Part shown: positions 1 to 6,007 of the stretch, piece by piece
Layout of the letters: every line of letters begins with the position of its first letter
How positions within the stretch are numbered: position 1 is the stretch's first letter
Assembly (NCBI GenBank): GCA_020697475.1
Contig: JAJFMO010000220.1
Location: forward strand, 1 to 6,498
Length of the DNA stretch: 6,498 nucleotides
Source: Paenibacillaceae bacterium
GTDB lineage: Bacteria; Bacillota; Bacilli; Paenibacillales; NBRC-103111
Reading direction: 5' to 3'
The notes under the pieces: generated by a model
What the model saw: only the letters and a program-made list of their open reading frames with translations
Databases searched by the model: none
Told to the model about the DNA's origin: nothing
Program-made: the position numbers and the translations under genes

Positions 1-165
1 CGGGATGCGCACCCACACTTTATGTGCCTTATCCAAATGTTTGTCCAGATATCCGTGCGAATACTCCCAATTGCCGGCCAGGCAAAAATCGAATTTACCC
101 AAAGCATCATGCAGGTTGCAAAAAACGTCTTCCGTATTTTCCAAGCTTGAATCCAGTGGGATCAT
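1..165 (-). CDS. YugN-like family protein, N-terminal 55 residues (runs off window)
   Basis: The minus strand opens with ATG at 165-163 and stays open to base 1, giving 55 residues that begin MIPLDSSLEN and include GNWEYSHGYLDK and KVWVRIP. This pattern (MIPL-S-LE near the start, a GGNW-Y-HG-like motif, then a V-L/W-R-P segment) is that of the small YugN-like family of Bacillales, whose members are usually a little over 100 residues, so roughly the first 40-50% is visible. The molecular function of the family is not known. The start is well supported: GGAGG at 178-174 lies 8 bases upstream of the ATG. The gene diverges from splB and shares a 228-base intergenic region with it. A TATAAA box on the minus strand at 257-252 could be its -10, but I find no convincing -35. 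The family call is from memory of homologues; the truncation is only the window edge. Confidence 0.82.
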   Translation of the reverse strand, partial: MIPLDSSLENTEDVFCNLHDALGKFDFCLAGNWEYSHGYLDKHLDKAHKVWVRIP

Positions 166-276
166 TTTTCCAGCCTCCAAAACTCAATTTTCAGCTCACC
201 GTTCGAACTCGAATTTCTGGATACGACCCTATCATGAGCAGAGTTTGTCCTTTTATACAACATAAATGGGTTATAA

Positions 277-306
277 GGAATAAATGGTTGCGGTTGGGGA
301 TTACTA
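277..306 (+). promoter_or_regulatory. Candidate sigma-G promoter of splB
   Basis: GGAATA (277-282), a 17-base spacer and ATTACTA (300-306) match the forespore sigma-G consensus TGAATA / CATACTA at 5 of 6 and 5 of 7 positions with the expected spacing. Spore photoproduct lyase genes are known to be sigma-G dependent in B. subtilis, so the context fits. Transcription would begin near 312-315, downstream of the in-frame ATG at 310, which argues against that ATG as the translation start. This is a consensus match by eye only. Confidence 0.45.
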
Positions 307-334
307 AGGATGCACCAAGAGCAAAATTCGATTC

Positions 335-342
335 GGGGGAGG
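335..342 (+). promoter_or_regulatory. Strong Shine-Dalgarno sequence without an obvious start codon
   Basis: GGGGGAGG is the best ribosome-binding match upstream of splB, but it is 51 bases before the ATG at 394. In the splB frame the only triplets at suitable distance are the rare starts ATT (346, 3 bases away) and ATC (352, 9 bases away). A TTG at 347 is in another frame and would give a ~45-codon peptide with no resemblance to anything, ending inside splB. It may serve a non-standard splB start, a leader peptide, or nothing. Confidence 0.35.
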
Positions 343-393
343 CCGATTGCCATCAGTCCGACCATTGCCGCACCACGGGAAACACGAATATTC

Positions 394-1407
394 ATGCCGG
401 AGCTTGTCTATTTCGAACCGAATGCTTTGGAATATCCGAAAGGCGAACGCATATATCAATGGGCGAAAAACCATTCGTTGCCGATTCGCATGACGACGTC
501 GCATAACCGGATTACGAACTTGCCCGGCGAGACGGACAACGAGAAGTATAAAATCGCCAAAAACACGCTCGTCGTCGGGGTGCGCAAAACTCTGACCTTC
601 GATACTTCCAAGCCTTCGGCCGAATACGCCATCCCCATTTCTACCGGCTGCATGGGCCATTGCCACTACTGCTACTTGCAGACAACACTCGGCGCCAAGC
701 CGTATGTGCGAGTGTACGTCAATATCGAAGACATTTTGAACTCTGCGCAAAAATATATCGACGAACGCGCACCGGAGCTGACCCGCTTTGAGGCGGCTTG
801 CACGTCTGATCCCGTCGGGATTGAACATATTACCGGCAACCTGAGAGACTTGATCGAGTTTATGGCGGATCAGCCGTATGGCCGACTCCGGTTCGTCACC
901 AAGTTCCATCATGTCGATACTCTGCTTGACGCCAAACATAACGGACACACCCGCTTTCGCTTCAGCATCAACGCGGATTATGTGATCCGCCAGTTTGAGC
1001 CGTCCACATCGCGATTTGCAGAACGCATCGCCGCCGCGGGCAAAGTGGCGAAAGCAGGGTATCCGCTCGGCTTCATTATCGCCCCGATCATCCGGTTCGA
1101 CGGTTGGGAGCAGGGATACGCCGACTTGCTGGCCAGGCTAGCCGAAGCTTTGCCGGCGGAAGCCGGCTCCGACTTAACGTTCGAGCTGATCCAGCACCGC
1201 TTTACCAAGACGGCTAAGCGAGTCATTGAGGAACGTTACCCGAAGACGAAGCTCGAGATGGACGAGGCAAAACGCAAATACAAATGGGGACGCTACGGTC
1301 AAGGCAAATACGTCTATCCTGACGAACAGGCAAGCGCCCTGCGCGAATGGATCACAGAGCGCATTTTCGCCCATTTTCCCGAAGCGAAGATCGAATACTT
1401 CACTTGA
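394..1407 (+). CDS. splB: Spore photoproduct lyase (radical SAM DNA repair enzyme)
   Basis: This 337-residue protein is close to the ~342 of B. subtilis SplB. The enzyme uses a 4Fe-4S cluster and S-adenosylmethionine to revert the UV-induced spore photoproduct (5-thyminyl-5,6-dihydrothymine) to two thymines during germination. The radical-SAM motif GCMGHCHYC supplies C86, C90 and C93. C136, in FEAACTSDP, corresponds to the conserved hydrogen-donor cysteine (C141 in B. subtilis), and Y92 and Y94 match the conserved tyrosine pair (Y97, Y99). Other conserved segments are KPSAEYAIP (73-81), KFHHVDTLLDAKHNG (170-184), RFRFSINADYVI (187-198), GYPLGFI (222-228), ELIQHRFT (264-271) and the C-terminal AKIEYFT. 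All key residues are present, so it should be active. I chose ATG 394 because homology begins at PELVYFEP; the site before it is weak (GGGA at 377-380). An in-frame ATG at 310 would add 28 unrelated residues. Its stop is 8 bases from the stop of the convergent DUF3231 gene. Confidence 0.96.
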   Translation: MPELVYFEPNALEYPKGERIYQWAKNHSLPIRMTTSHNRITNLPGETDNEKYKIAKNTLVVGVRKTLTFDTSKPSAEYAIPISTGCMGHCHYCYLQTTLGAKPYVRVYVNIEDILNSAQKYIDERAPELTRFEAACTSDPVGIEHITGNLRDLIEFMADQPYGRLRFVTKFHHVDTLLDAKHNGHTRFRFSINADYVIRQFEPSTSRFAERIAAAGKVAKAGYPLGFIIAPIIRFDGWEQGYADLLARLAEALPAEAGSDLTFELIQHRFTKTAKRVIEERYPKTKLEMDEAKRKYKWGRYGQGKYVYPDEQASALREWITERIFAHFPEAKIEYFT

Positions 1408-1415
1408 AACCTGCT

Positions 1416-2420
1416 TTATTCCCCTTTCGACTTGGCAAGAGCCTCACGGTTCACCGCTTGCGGCGGCTGTTCCATCCAACCGTGCTGAATCATGATTTTG
1501 GCCCCGTCTTCGGCGTACTTGCCGACATCCAAAATCAATGCGGCATACTTCGCCGCCAAGTCGCGCCTCGCCGCGAAAGCCAGCGCATTCCCGTACGTTC
1601 TCACCCTCATCGAGAACATGTCCACCTTATGGGCGACCATCAATTTGTCCGAATAAGGTGGGAGCGTGGAGGCGGCGACAAGCGGATCCAGCACAGGGGA
1701 AGAAGACAAATCTTCCTCCTGCAAGTATGTATTGAGATGATCGTAATGCCTGGCTGCGATGTCTTTCCCCCGCAGAAAGTAAGATCGGGTCGAATCCGAT
1801 TGAGCCACTTGGCTGAACCCGATCAAGATGGCTTTGCTGGTCGCGTTATTTTCCACATTGTCGTACAGATGGGTAATTTCCAGCGAATGCAGCGGCCGGA
1901 TTTCCCCCCAGAAACCGCGCAAATAGTTCTGCTTCTTGATGAAATCCACCTTGCTTGGGTAGGGGATCATCGGCGCGGGGACAGCCACGCCTTTCTTGGT
2001 CATCAATTCATTGACTCGGGAAATCAACACGGTGGCCTGATTCAGGCATTCTTTGAAAAATTCGCGCACGTCCGGCCTCGTCATCAAGGTGACGGCGATG
2101 CCGTAAATGTTTAGACCTGCCTTGCATACATACTTCAAATAATGCAGGTACATTTCATCGGCAAACAGCCGGGGCGCATCCATATTCACATCGTTATCCG
2201 TAAAACCTTCCGGAAGCGGGTAACCCTCCCGGATTAAAATGTCCTGAATTTCCTTCACGTACTGTTCCGCCAAGGATAAGGCGTATTTGACAATTTTTCG
2301 GATATCCTGATCTCCGGTATGGGCAAGCATGTGGCTCAACACGCGGGTGGCCATGGAATTACCCATATACGTCGCCCATAGCTTGCCTTGCTCTGCGGCA
2401 TTCAACTTTTTTTCAATCAT
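1416..2420 (-). CDS. DUF3231 family protein (tandem four-helix bundles)
   Basis: This 334-residue soluble protein has no signal peptide or membrane segment and matches the DUF3231 family, common in Bacillaceae and Paenibacillaceae. It is almost wholly helical and built of two similar halves: residues ~8-145 and ~178-320. In each, a helix near the start (GKLWATYMGNSMATRVLSHM; EITHLYDNVENNATSKAILI) is followed by an E/H-rich helix, then a linker containing LP or P, then two more helices ending near a KKG or QHGW turn. A proline-rich linker (VAVPAPMIPYP, 145-155) joins them. The architecture recalls the ferritin-like/coat-F-type fold; metal binding or a spore-coat role would be inference. Start: GGAGG lies 6 bases before ATG 2420, inside the last codons of the deacetylase gene. 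The two genes overlap by 8 bases (ATGATTGA), so translational coupling is likely. Function unknown. Confidence 0.85.
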   Translation of the reverse strand: MIEKKLNAAEQGKLWATYMGNSMATRVLSHMLAHTGDQDIRKIVKYALSLAEQYVKEIQDILIREGYPLPEGFTDNDVNMDAPRLFADEMYLHYLKYVCKAGLNIYGIAVTLMTRPDVREFFKECLNQATVLISRVNELMTKKGVAVPAPMIPYPSKVDFIKKQNYLRGFWGEIRPLHSLEITHLYDNVENNATSKAILIGFSQVAQSDSTRSYFLRGKDIAARHYDHLNTYLQEEDLSSSPVLDPLVAASTLPPYSDKLMVAHKVDMFSMRVRTYGNALAFAARRDLAAKYAALILDVGKYAEDGAKIMIQHGWMEQPPQAVNREALAKSKGE

Positions 2421-3219
2421 GGCTGCCCTCCGTAATTAATTCGTCTTGGGTTGAGAAATTGCGCTGCATCGAATCGAGCTTGCTCTGTCCGAGCAGCTCC
2501 GACACCGTCACAAACTTGAAACCGCGCTTGGCCAGTTCGGGTAAAATTTGCCCCAAGGCTTCGATCGTATGAGCCCGTCGATCGGTATGGTCGTGAAACA
2601 GAACGATGTCGCCGTTCCGGGCGTTATCCAGCACTTTGCCTGCGATCATGGCAGCGCTCGATCCGCTCCAATCCCGCGTATCCTGATGCCAAGACCATAG
2701 GATGGTCTGCAGCCCGCTGCGGTCGGCGGCGTCGACAACGGCGTCATTGTAGTACCCGCCAGGGGGACGGAACAGCCGCGGAATATGGCCGGTCACCTGC
2801 AGAATCATGTCTTGGGCATGCAAAATATCGAGTAAATATTTGTCCTCGTCCACGCCGCTCCGATAATAAATGTGGCTGAACGTATGGTTGGAAATCTCGT
2901 GCCCTTCCGCCGCTTCCCGCTTGGTCAGCTCCGGATATTGCGACACCTTGTTGCCGAGCACGAAGAACGTCGCCTTCGCCTCGTACTTTTGCAGCAATTC
3001 GAGAATTTGCGGCGTCCGCGCCGGGTCCGGCCCATCGTCGAACGTCAAAGCGATCCACGGGCGCTCGGTCGGCACTTCCCAAACAATTTTCCCCCGCGAT
3101 TCGTAGTAGTCCCTGCCTCGGCTCCCGGGATGGCCGTCAGCGCTCACTGCATGAAGCCCGACGAACAACCCGACGATTCCGATCCCGATGCCGAACAGCA
3201 GCTTTCTTCCCGTTATCAT
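2413..3219 (-). CDS. NodB-domain polysaccharide deacetylase, exported
   Basis: This 268-residue metal-dependent carbohydrate esterase 4 protein should remove N-acetyl groups from a cell-envelope or spore glycan; the substrate cannot be read from sequence. Residues 1-27 form a signal peptide or membrane anchor (ITGRKLL, a G/I/V-rich core, then AVSA before DG). The NodB motifs are complete: TFDDGP (59-64; D61 catalytic base, D62 metal), HTFSH (112-116; metal H112 and H116), RPPGG (151-155), W/D motif HQDTRDW (178-184) and VLFHD (206-210; catalytic H209). It resembles the PdaB/chitooligosaccharide-deacetylase type found in many copies in Bacillota. I chose ATG 3219 because AAAGGTGG lies 7 bases upstream and the product starts just before the signal peptide. 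ATG 3252 has a poor site and would overlap a candidate promoter. It is the first gene of an operon with the DUF3231 gene. The tail after ~245 is polar and not part of the NodB fold. Confidence 0.92.
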   Translation of the reverse strand: MITGRKLLFGIGIGIVGLFVGLHAVSADGHPGSRGRDYYESRGKIVWEVPTERPWIALTFDDGPDPARTPQILELLQKYEAKATFFVLGNKVSQYPELTKREAAEGHEISNHTFSHIYYRSGVDEDKYLLDILHAQDMILQVTGHIPRLFRPPGGYYNDAVVDAADRSGLQTILWSWHQDTRDWSGSSAAMIAGKVLDNARNGDIVLFHDHTDRRAHTIEALGQILPELAKRGFKFVTVSELLGQSKLDSMQRNFSTQDELITEGSHD

Positions 3220-3251
3220 CCGCCCGCCACCTTTATCATTGCAACTTTCCA

Positions 3252-3281
3252 TATGTTGCCCCGTCCCCCAACCGTTATTCG
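3252..3281 (-). promoter_or_regulatory. Weak candidate forespore (sigma-G/F-like) promoter of the deacetylase operon
   Basis: On the minus strand CGAATA (3281-3276), 17 bases, then CAACATA (3258-3252) resembles the sigma-G pattern TGAATA-17/18-CATACTA with a good -35 (5 of 6) and a poor -10 (4 of 7). The spacing equals that of the splB candidate. It would place the transcript start about 30 bases before ATG 3219. A sigma-A alternative is CATAAT in the same AT-rich block with a poor -35. Low confidence. Confidence 0.28.
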
Positions 3282-3286
3282 AATTA

Positions 3287-3295
3287 TGCTATACT
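3287..3295 (+). promoter_or_regulatory. Extended -10 promoter of glpP
   Basis: TGCTATACT is an extended -10 element (TGn followed by TATACT, 5 of 6 to TATAAT). The -35 region 17 bases upstream (CCCAAC) is poor, which is usual for extended -10 promoters. Transcription would start near 3301-3303, leaving a leader of about 27 bases with the glpP ribosome binding site at 3313-3319. The element overlaps the divergent control region of the deacetylase operon. Confidence 0.55.
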
Positions 3296-3328
3296 ATGGG
3301 GAAAATGAAACGAAGGAAGTGCTCCCCA

Positions 3329-3910
3329 ATGCCTATACAGCAACGAATCGTCGATCTGATCGATCATCAGATCATCGCGGCGGTACGTACCGTGGATGAA
3401 GTGCGGCAGGCGGCGGCGAGCAAGGTTGACGCCATCTTCGTCTTATCGGCATCGATCGCCAATATCGACGAGATTGCCCATATTGCCTCGTCGGCAAATA
3501 AGAGCATGTTCGTCCACCTGGAATTCATGGAAGGGATCTCCGCTGACAAGAGCGGAATCAAATTTTTGGCCCAGCATGTCAAATCGTGCGGCGTCATCTC
3601 GACTCGCTCCCATGCGATCGCGATCGCCAAAGATTGCGGGATGCTGGCCATTCAGCGGTTGTTTCTGATCGACAGCACGGCTCTGAAGAACGGGATCAAG
3701 TCTGTTCACGCATCCGGAGCCGATGCGGTGGAAGTGATGCCGGGCATCCTGCCGCAGATCGTCTCCGAATTGACGGAGCTGACGCCGCTACCGATCATCG
3801 CCGGAGGACTCGTTCGCAGCTTCGCGGAGATCGACGCGGCGCTCGAAGCCGGAGCGCTGGCCGTTTCCGTCGGCGCCTCTAATCTGTGGAACGGTGCGCA
3901 GGAAACCTGA
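3329..3910 (+). CDS. glpP: Glycerol-3-phosphate-responsive antiterminator GlpP
   Basis: This 193-residue protein matches the GlpP family (B. subtilis GlpP is about 190 residues). GlpP binds glycerol-3-phosphate and then acts on the leader mRNA of glp genes, letting polymerase pass an intrinsic terminator and stabilising the message. Family segments visible are MFVHLEFMEGI (60-70), GVISTRSHAIAIAKDCGMLAIQRLFLIDS in pieces across 88-116, ADAVEVMPGILP (131-142), PIIAGGLVRS (155-164) and AGALAVSVGASNLW (174-187). The alternating beta/alpha pattern with phosphate-binding-like GG and SVG loops fits its TIM-barrel-like fold. The start ATG 3329 has AAGGAAG at 3313-3319, spacing 9. An in-frame ATG at 3305 lies almost at the predicted transcript start with no site. 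Directly downstream are the glpD promoter, a leader terminator and glpD, which is exactly the target expected for this protein. An 8-bp inverted repeat lies within codons 9-15. Confidence 0.93.
   Translation: MPIQQRIVDLIDHQIIAAVRTVDEVRQAAASKVDAIFVLSASIANIDEIAHIASSANKSMFVHLEFMEGISADKSGIKFLAQHVKSCGVISTRSHAIAIAKDCGMLAIQRLFLIDSTALKNGIKSVHASGADAVEVMPGILPQIVSELTELTPLPIIAGGLVRSFAEIDAALEAGALAVSVGASNLWNGAQET
3353..3373 (+). repeat. Inverted repeat in the early codons of glpP
   Basis: GATCTGAT (3353-3360), loop CGATC, and ATCAGATC (3366-3373) form a perfect 8-bp stem. It begins 24 bases after the glpP ATG and encodes part of VDLIDHQII. It could slow translation initiation or bind a regulator, or it may simply follow from the codons used. 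The structure is seen directly; a role is speculation. Confidence 0.5.
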
Positions 3911-3928
3911 GGAAATGCGAAAAAACTC

Positions 3929-3957
3929 TGGACACCGCACCGTTTTCCCATTAAAAT
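3929..3957 (+). promoter_or_regulatory. Sigma-A-type promoter of glpD
   Basis: TGGACA (3929-3934) and TAAAAT (3952-3957) each match the sigma-A consensus at 5 of 6 positions and are separated by exactly 17 bases. Transcription should start near 3964, giving a leader of about 130 bases before glpD that contains the terminator at 3999-4055. The -35 begins 18 bases after the glpP stop, so glpD can be made both from this promoter and by read-through from glpP. I found no well-aligned CcpA cre site. Confidence 0.65.
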
Positions 3958-3998
3958 AAACCAATAATCAAACTTGAAGCGAGCGGGCAGAGACGTAG

Positions 3999-4055
3999 AG
4001 ACCCATCGACTGAGGATGCGCTTATTTTTTGGCGTACTCGGATCGGGTCTTTTTT
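3999..4055 (+). terminator. Conditional intrinsic terminator in the glpD leader (GlpP target)
   Basis: AGACCC (3999-4004) pairs with GGGTCT (4045-4050), followed by ATC/GAT after a single bulged C. An inner stem joins GAG-GA-TGCGC (4012-4021) with GCGTA-CTC (4032-4039). The 3' arm runs directly into a six-T tract (4050-4055). It stands between the glpD promoter and the glpD ribosome binding site, so by default it would block glpD. In B. subtilis GlpP with glycerol-3-phosphate relieves such a terminator in the glpD leader, and glpP is the neighbour here. I could not pick out a confident alternative antiterminator hairpin; sequence just upstream (3981-3998) is the likely place for GlpP contact. 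Confidence 0.75.
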
Positions 4056-4097
4056 CATTTTCTACACCTACTTGGAATGGTAAAGGAGAGATGGAAT

Positions 4098-5780
4098 ATG
4101 GCGATCAGCCATTTTTCTGCAAAACTGCGGGGGCATATTTTACAAGAGATGGCTTCAAATGTGTTGGATTTGTTGGTAATAGGGGGAGGCATTACCGGCG
4201 CGGGCATCGTATGGGATGCGAGCTTGCGCGGGCTTCGTTGCGGTTTGGTGGAGATGGGCGATTTCGCCTCAGGCACGAGCAGCCGTTCCACGAAGCTGGT
4301 GCACGGCGGACTGCGTTATTTGAAGCAAGGCGAGGTCAAGCTGGTCATGGAAGTCGGCCGCGAGCGGGCACTGCTGCACCGCAATGCGCCGCACGTCGTT
4401 ATCCCCGAGCCGATGCTGTTGCCGATCTATAAAGGCGGGACGTTCGGTTACTGGATGTCTTCGGTCGGTCTCTACGTGTACGACTTGCTGGCGGGGGTCA
4501 AGCGCAAGGAGCGCCGCCGCATGTACCGCCGGAACGCGACGATCAAGCTTGAGCCATTGTTCAAGCAGGATCTGCTCATCGGCTCCGGCTATTATTACGA
4601 ATATCGCACCGACGATGCGCGGTTGACGGCGGAAGTGATGAAGACGGCGGTGGCTCACGGGGCTCATGCGGTCAATTATACGAAGGCAAGCGAATTTTTG
4701 TACAAGGACGGGCGTGTAGTCGGCATCCGGGCGACGGATGTGTTAAGCGGGGAAACCTACGATATTTATGCGAAAAAGATCGTCAACGCCGCTGGCCCCT
4801 GGGTCGACAGGGTACGTCAGATGGACAACAGTTTGAAAGGGAAACGCTTGTTGCTGACCAAGGGAGTGCATCTGGTCGTCGACTATAATCGGCTGCCGAT
4901 TCGCCAAGCCGCCTACTTCGACGTGCCGGACGGACGGATGATCTTCGTCATTCCGCGCGACGGCAAGACGTATATCGGGACGACGGATACCGTGTATAAG
5001 GAGCAAATTGAAGATACGCAAGCGACGGCGGAGGATCGCGATTACTTGCTGCATGCGACGAACGCGGCGTTCCCTGAAGTGAAGCTGACCACGGCCGATG
5101 TGGAATCGTGCTGGGCGGGCTTGCGGCCTCTTATCTACGAGGAAGGTAAAGGGCCGTCGGAAATTTCTCGCAAAGACGAAATTTTCGTTTCCGACTCCGG
5201 GTTGATCACGATCGCCGGCGGCAAGCTGACGGGTTTTCGCAAGATGGCGGAGAAAGTCGTCGACTTGACCGTGAAGCTGCTAAGCGAGCAGAACGGTTCA
5301 CGCTATTTGCCGTGCGCCACGGCGACGGACGTGCTGAGCGGCGGCAACTGCGACGGGTTTGATCATTTTGACCAATTCAAGAAAGTGTTGTCGATGGGCG
5401 GAGTGAAGATCGGGATCGAGGAGCGGACGGCGACGCTGCTTGCTTCCCGGTATGGCTCGAATGTTAATGATTTATTCCAATTGTATGAGGGGGCACTGGC
5501 CCAGGCGGGTTCGCCGGAAGAAGCCGCGCTGATGGCGGAAGTAACGTACGGGATCGAGCGGGAGATGGCGGTCTGCGCCGTCGATTTCCTCATCCGTCGC
5601 ACGGGAATGCTGCTGTTCGATCGGCCGCGCGCGGAGAAGATCAAGGATGACGTCATCCGCTTGATGGGAGACGCCCTCGGTTGGGATGCCGCGGAGCGGG
5701 AGCGGCAGTCGGCCGAGGTCGATCGGCAGCTCGCTCTGGTGAAAGAGTTCCCGCATGAGAAGGCAGCGGCGAAAACTTAG
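4098..5780 (+). CDS. glpD: Aerobic glycerol-3-phosphate dehydrogenase (FAD-dependent)
   Basis: This 560-residue protein compares with about 555 for B. subtilis GlpD. It oxidises sn-glycerol-3-phosphate to dihydroxyacetone phosphate and passes electrons through FAD to the menaquinone pool at the membrane. The Rossmann dinucleotide motif is at residues 27-36 (VIGGGITGAG). The GlpD-typical segment GDFASGTSSRSTKLVHGGLRYL follows in residues 54-75. Further conserved blocks are EYRTDDARLT (168-177), NAAGPWVD (230-237), FDVPDGRMIFVIPRDGKTYIG in pieces across 274-294, SCWAGLRPLI (337-346), EISRKDEI (355-362) and IAGGKLTGFRKMAE (372-385). A DAO_C helical domain fills ~430-545, including RYGSN and FLIRRTG. 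ATG 4098 is preceded by AAAGGAGAG with proper spacing; ATG 4091 is too close to that site. The frame stays open further upstream, but that part lies in the terminator leader. No glpF or glpK sits between glpP and glpD. No T-tailed terminator follows; hairpin repeats begin 3 bases after the stop. Confidence 0.97.
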   Translation: MAISHFSAKLRGHILQEMASNVLDLLVIGGGITGAGIVWDASLRGLRCGLVEMGDFASGTSSRSTKLVHGGLRYLKQGEVKLVMEVGRERALLHRNAPHVVIPEPMLLPIYKGGTFGYWMSSVGLYVYDLLAGVKRKERRRMYRRNATIKLEPLFKQDLLIGSGYYYEYRTDDARLTAEVMKTAVAHGAHAVNYTKASEFLYKDGRVVGIRATDVLSGETYDIYAKKIVNAAGPWVDRVRQMDNSLKGKRLLLTKGVHLVVDYNRLPIRQAAYFDVPDGRMIFVIPRDGKTYIGTTDTVYKEQIEDTQATAEDRDYLLHATNAAFPEVKLTTADVESCWAGLRPLIYEEGKGPSEISRKDEIFVSDSGLITIAGGKLTGFRKMAEKVVDLTVKLLSEQNGSRYLPCATATDVLSGGNCDGFDHFDQFKKVLSMGGVKIGIEERTATLLASRYGSNVNDLFQLYEGALAQAGSPEEAALMAEVTYGIEREMAVCAVDFLIRRTGMLLFDRPRAEKIKDDVIRLMGDALGWDAAERERQSAEVDRQLALVKEFPHEKAAAKT

Positions 5781-5783
5781 TTC

Positions 5784-5803
5784 AGCGCATCCGGGGATGC
5801 GCT
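5784..5803. repeat. 20-nt hairpin after glpD, in phase with array A
   Basis: AGCGCATC and GATGCGCT enclose the loop CGGG, making an 8-bp GC-rich stem 3 bases after the glpD stop. No T-tract follows on the plus strand, so it is not a typical intrinsic terminator. It has the same overall length (20 nt) as the array A hairpins and lies 52 bases before the first of them. The bases just after it (AATGCAGCTCGG) resemble those after the third array A hairpin (AATGCAACTCGAG). It may be a diverged first unit of the array, or a 3'-end stabiliser of the glpD message. Confidence 0.6.
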
Positions 5804-5835
5804 AATGCAGCTCGGTTTACCGCGTCTGCGACGGC

Positions 5836-6007
5836 TAAGGCCATATCTGGCCTTAAAGCAGCTCGAGTCTGTGCGGGTGCGTTGGTTAAGGCCATTTTCG
5901 GCCTTATTGCTTGTGGTTTGCCGCATCCGCGGCGAATAAGGCCATATCTGGCCTTAATGCAACTCGAGTCTGTGCGATCGCGTGGTCTAAGGCCATTTTC
6001 GGCCTTA
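5836..6007. repeat. Array A: four 20-nt hairpins at 50-51-base spacing
   Basis: Hairpins begin at 5836, 5887, 5937 and 5988. The first and third are TAAGGCCATATCTGGCCTTA (8-bp stem, loop TATC). The second and fourth are TAAGGCCATTTTCGGCCTTA (7-bp stem, loop ATTTTC). The spacers alternate too: those after the first and third contain CTCGAGTCTGTGCG, whereas the one after the second (GTGGTTTGCCGC...) resembles the sequence before the first hairpin. The true unit is therefore about 101 bases, with about two copies. Some spacers hold a smaller inverted repeat, such as GCCGC-ATCC-GCGGC after the second hairpin and GCGATCGC after the third. Minus-strand open frames across it give repeats like RPKMAL and RPDMAL, but the spacing is not a multiple of three and the frame breaks, so I do not regard it as coding. 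Confidence 0.9.

Larger units (their letters stand above)
166..393. other. Divergent intergenic region between YugN-like gene and splB
   Basis: This 228-base stretch holds the control regions of two divergent genes. Seen in it are the ribosome binding site of the YugN-like gene (178-174), an AT-rich block around 250-290, a candidate sigma-G promoter for splB (277-306) and a strong unassigned Shine-Dalgarno sequence (335-342). Long open frames cross it, but they have no family resemblance and lie over the YugN-like coding start or over splB in other frames, so I see no extra gene. In Bacillus subtilis splB is preceded by the small gene splA; nothing like splA is recognisable here. Confidence 0.6.

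Noticed and set aside
24..506. Plus-strand frame of 160 residues at the left edge
   Set aside because: It runs antisense through the YugN-like start and then out of frame through splB, with no recognisable domain.
304..948. Minus-strand frame of 214 residues opposite splB
   Set aside because: It lies antisense to the conserved radical-SAM coding sequence, has no family resemblance and no ribosome binding site.
1408..1415. Bidirectional terminator between splB and the DUF3231 gene
   Set aside because: Only 8 bases separate the stop codons and I see no strong T-flanked hairpin across the junction.
1347..2114. Plus-strand frame of 255 residues opposite the DUF3231 gene
   Set aside because: It is an antisense shadow of a well-supported gene; composition is Arg/His-rich as expected for such shadows.
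3911..3998. CcpA cre site in the glpD control region
   Set aside because: TGAAGCGAGCGG-like sequence at 3975-3986 has its central CG one base out of register with the cre consensus; another near 3304-3311 has the same fault.
4029..4097. N-terminal extension of GlpD by 23 residues
   Set aside because: The extension would be encoded within the leader terminator, homologues start near the ATG at 4098, and the ribosome binding site fits only the downstream start.
5784..5803. Intrinsic terminator of glpD
   Set aside because: The stem is good but is followed by AATGCAGC rather than a T-tract on the plus strand, so it does not meet the usual definition.
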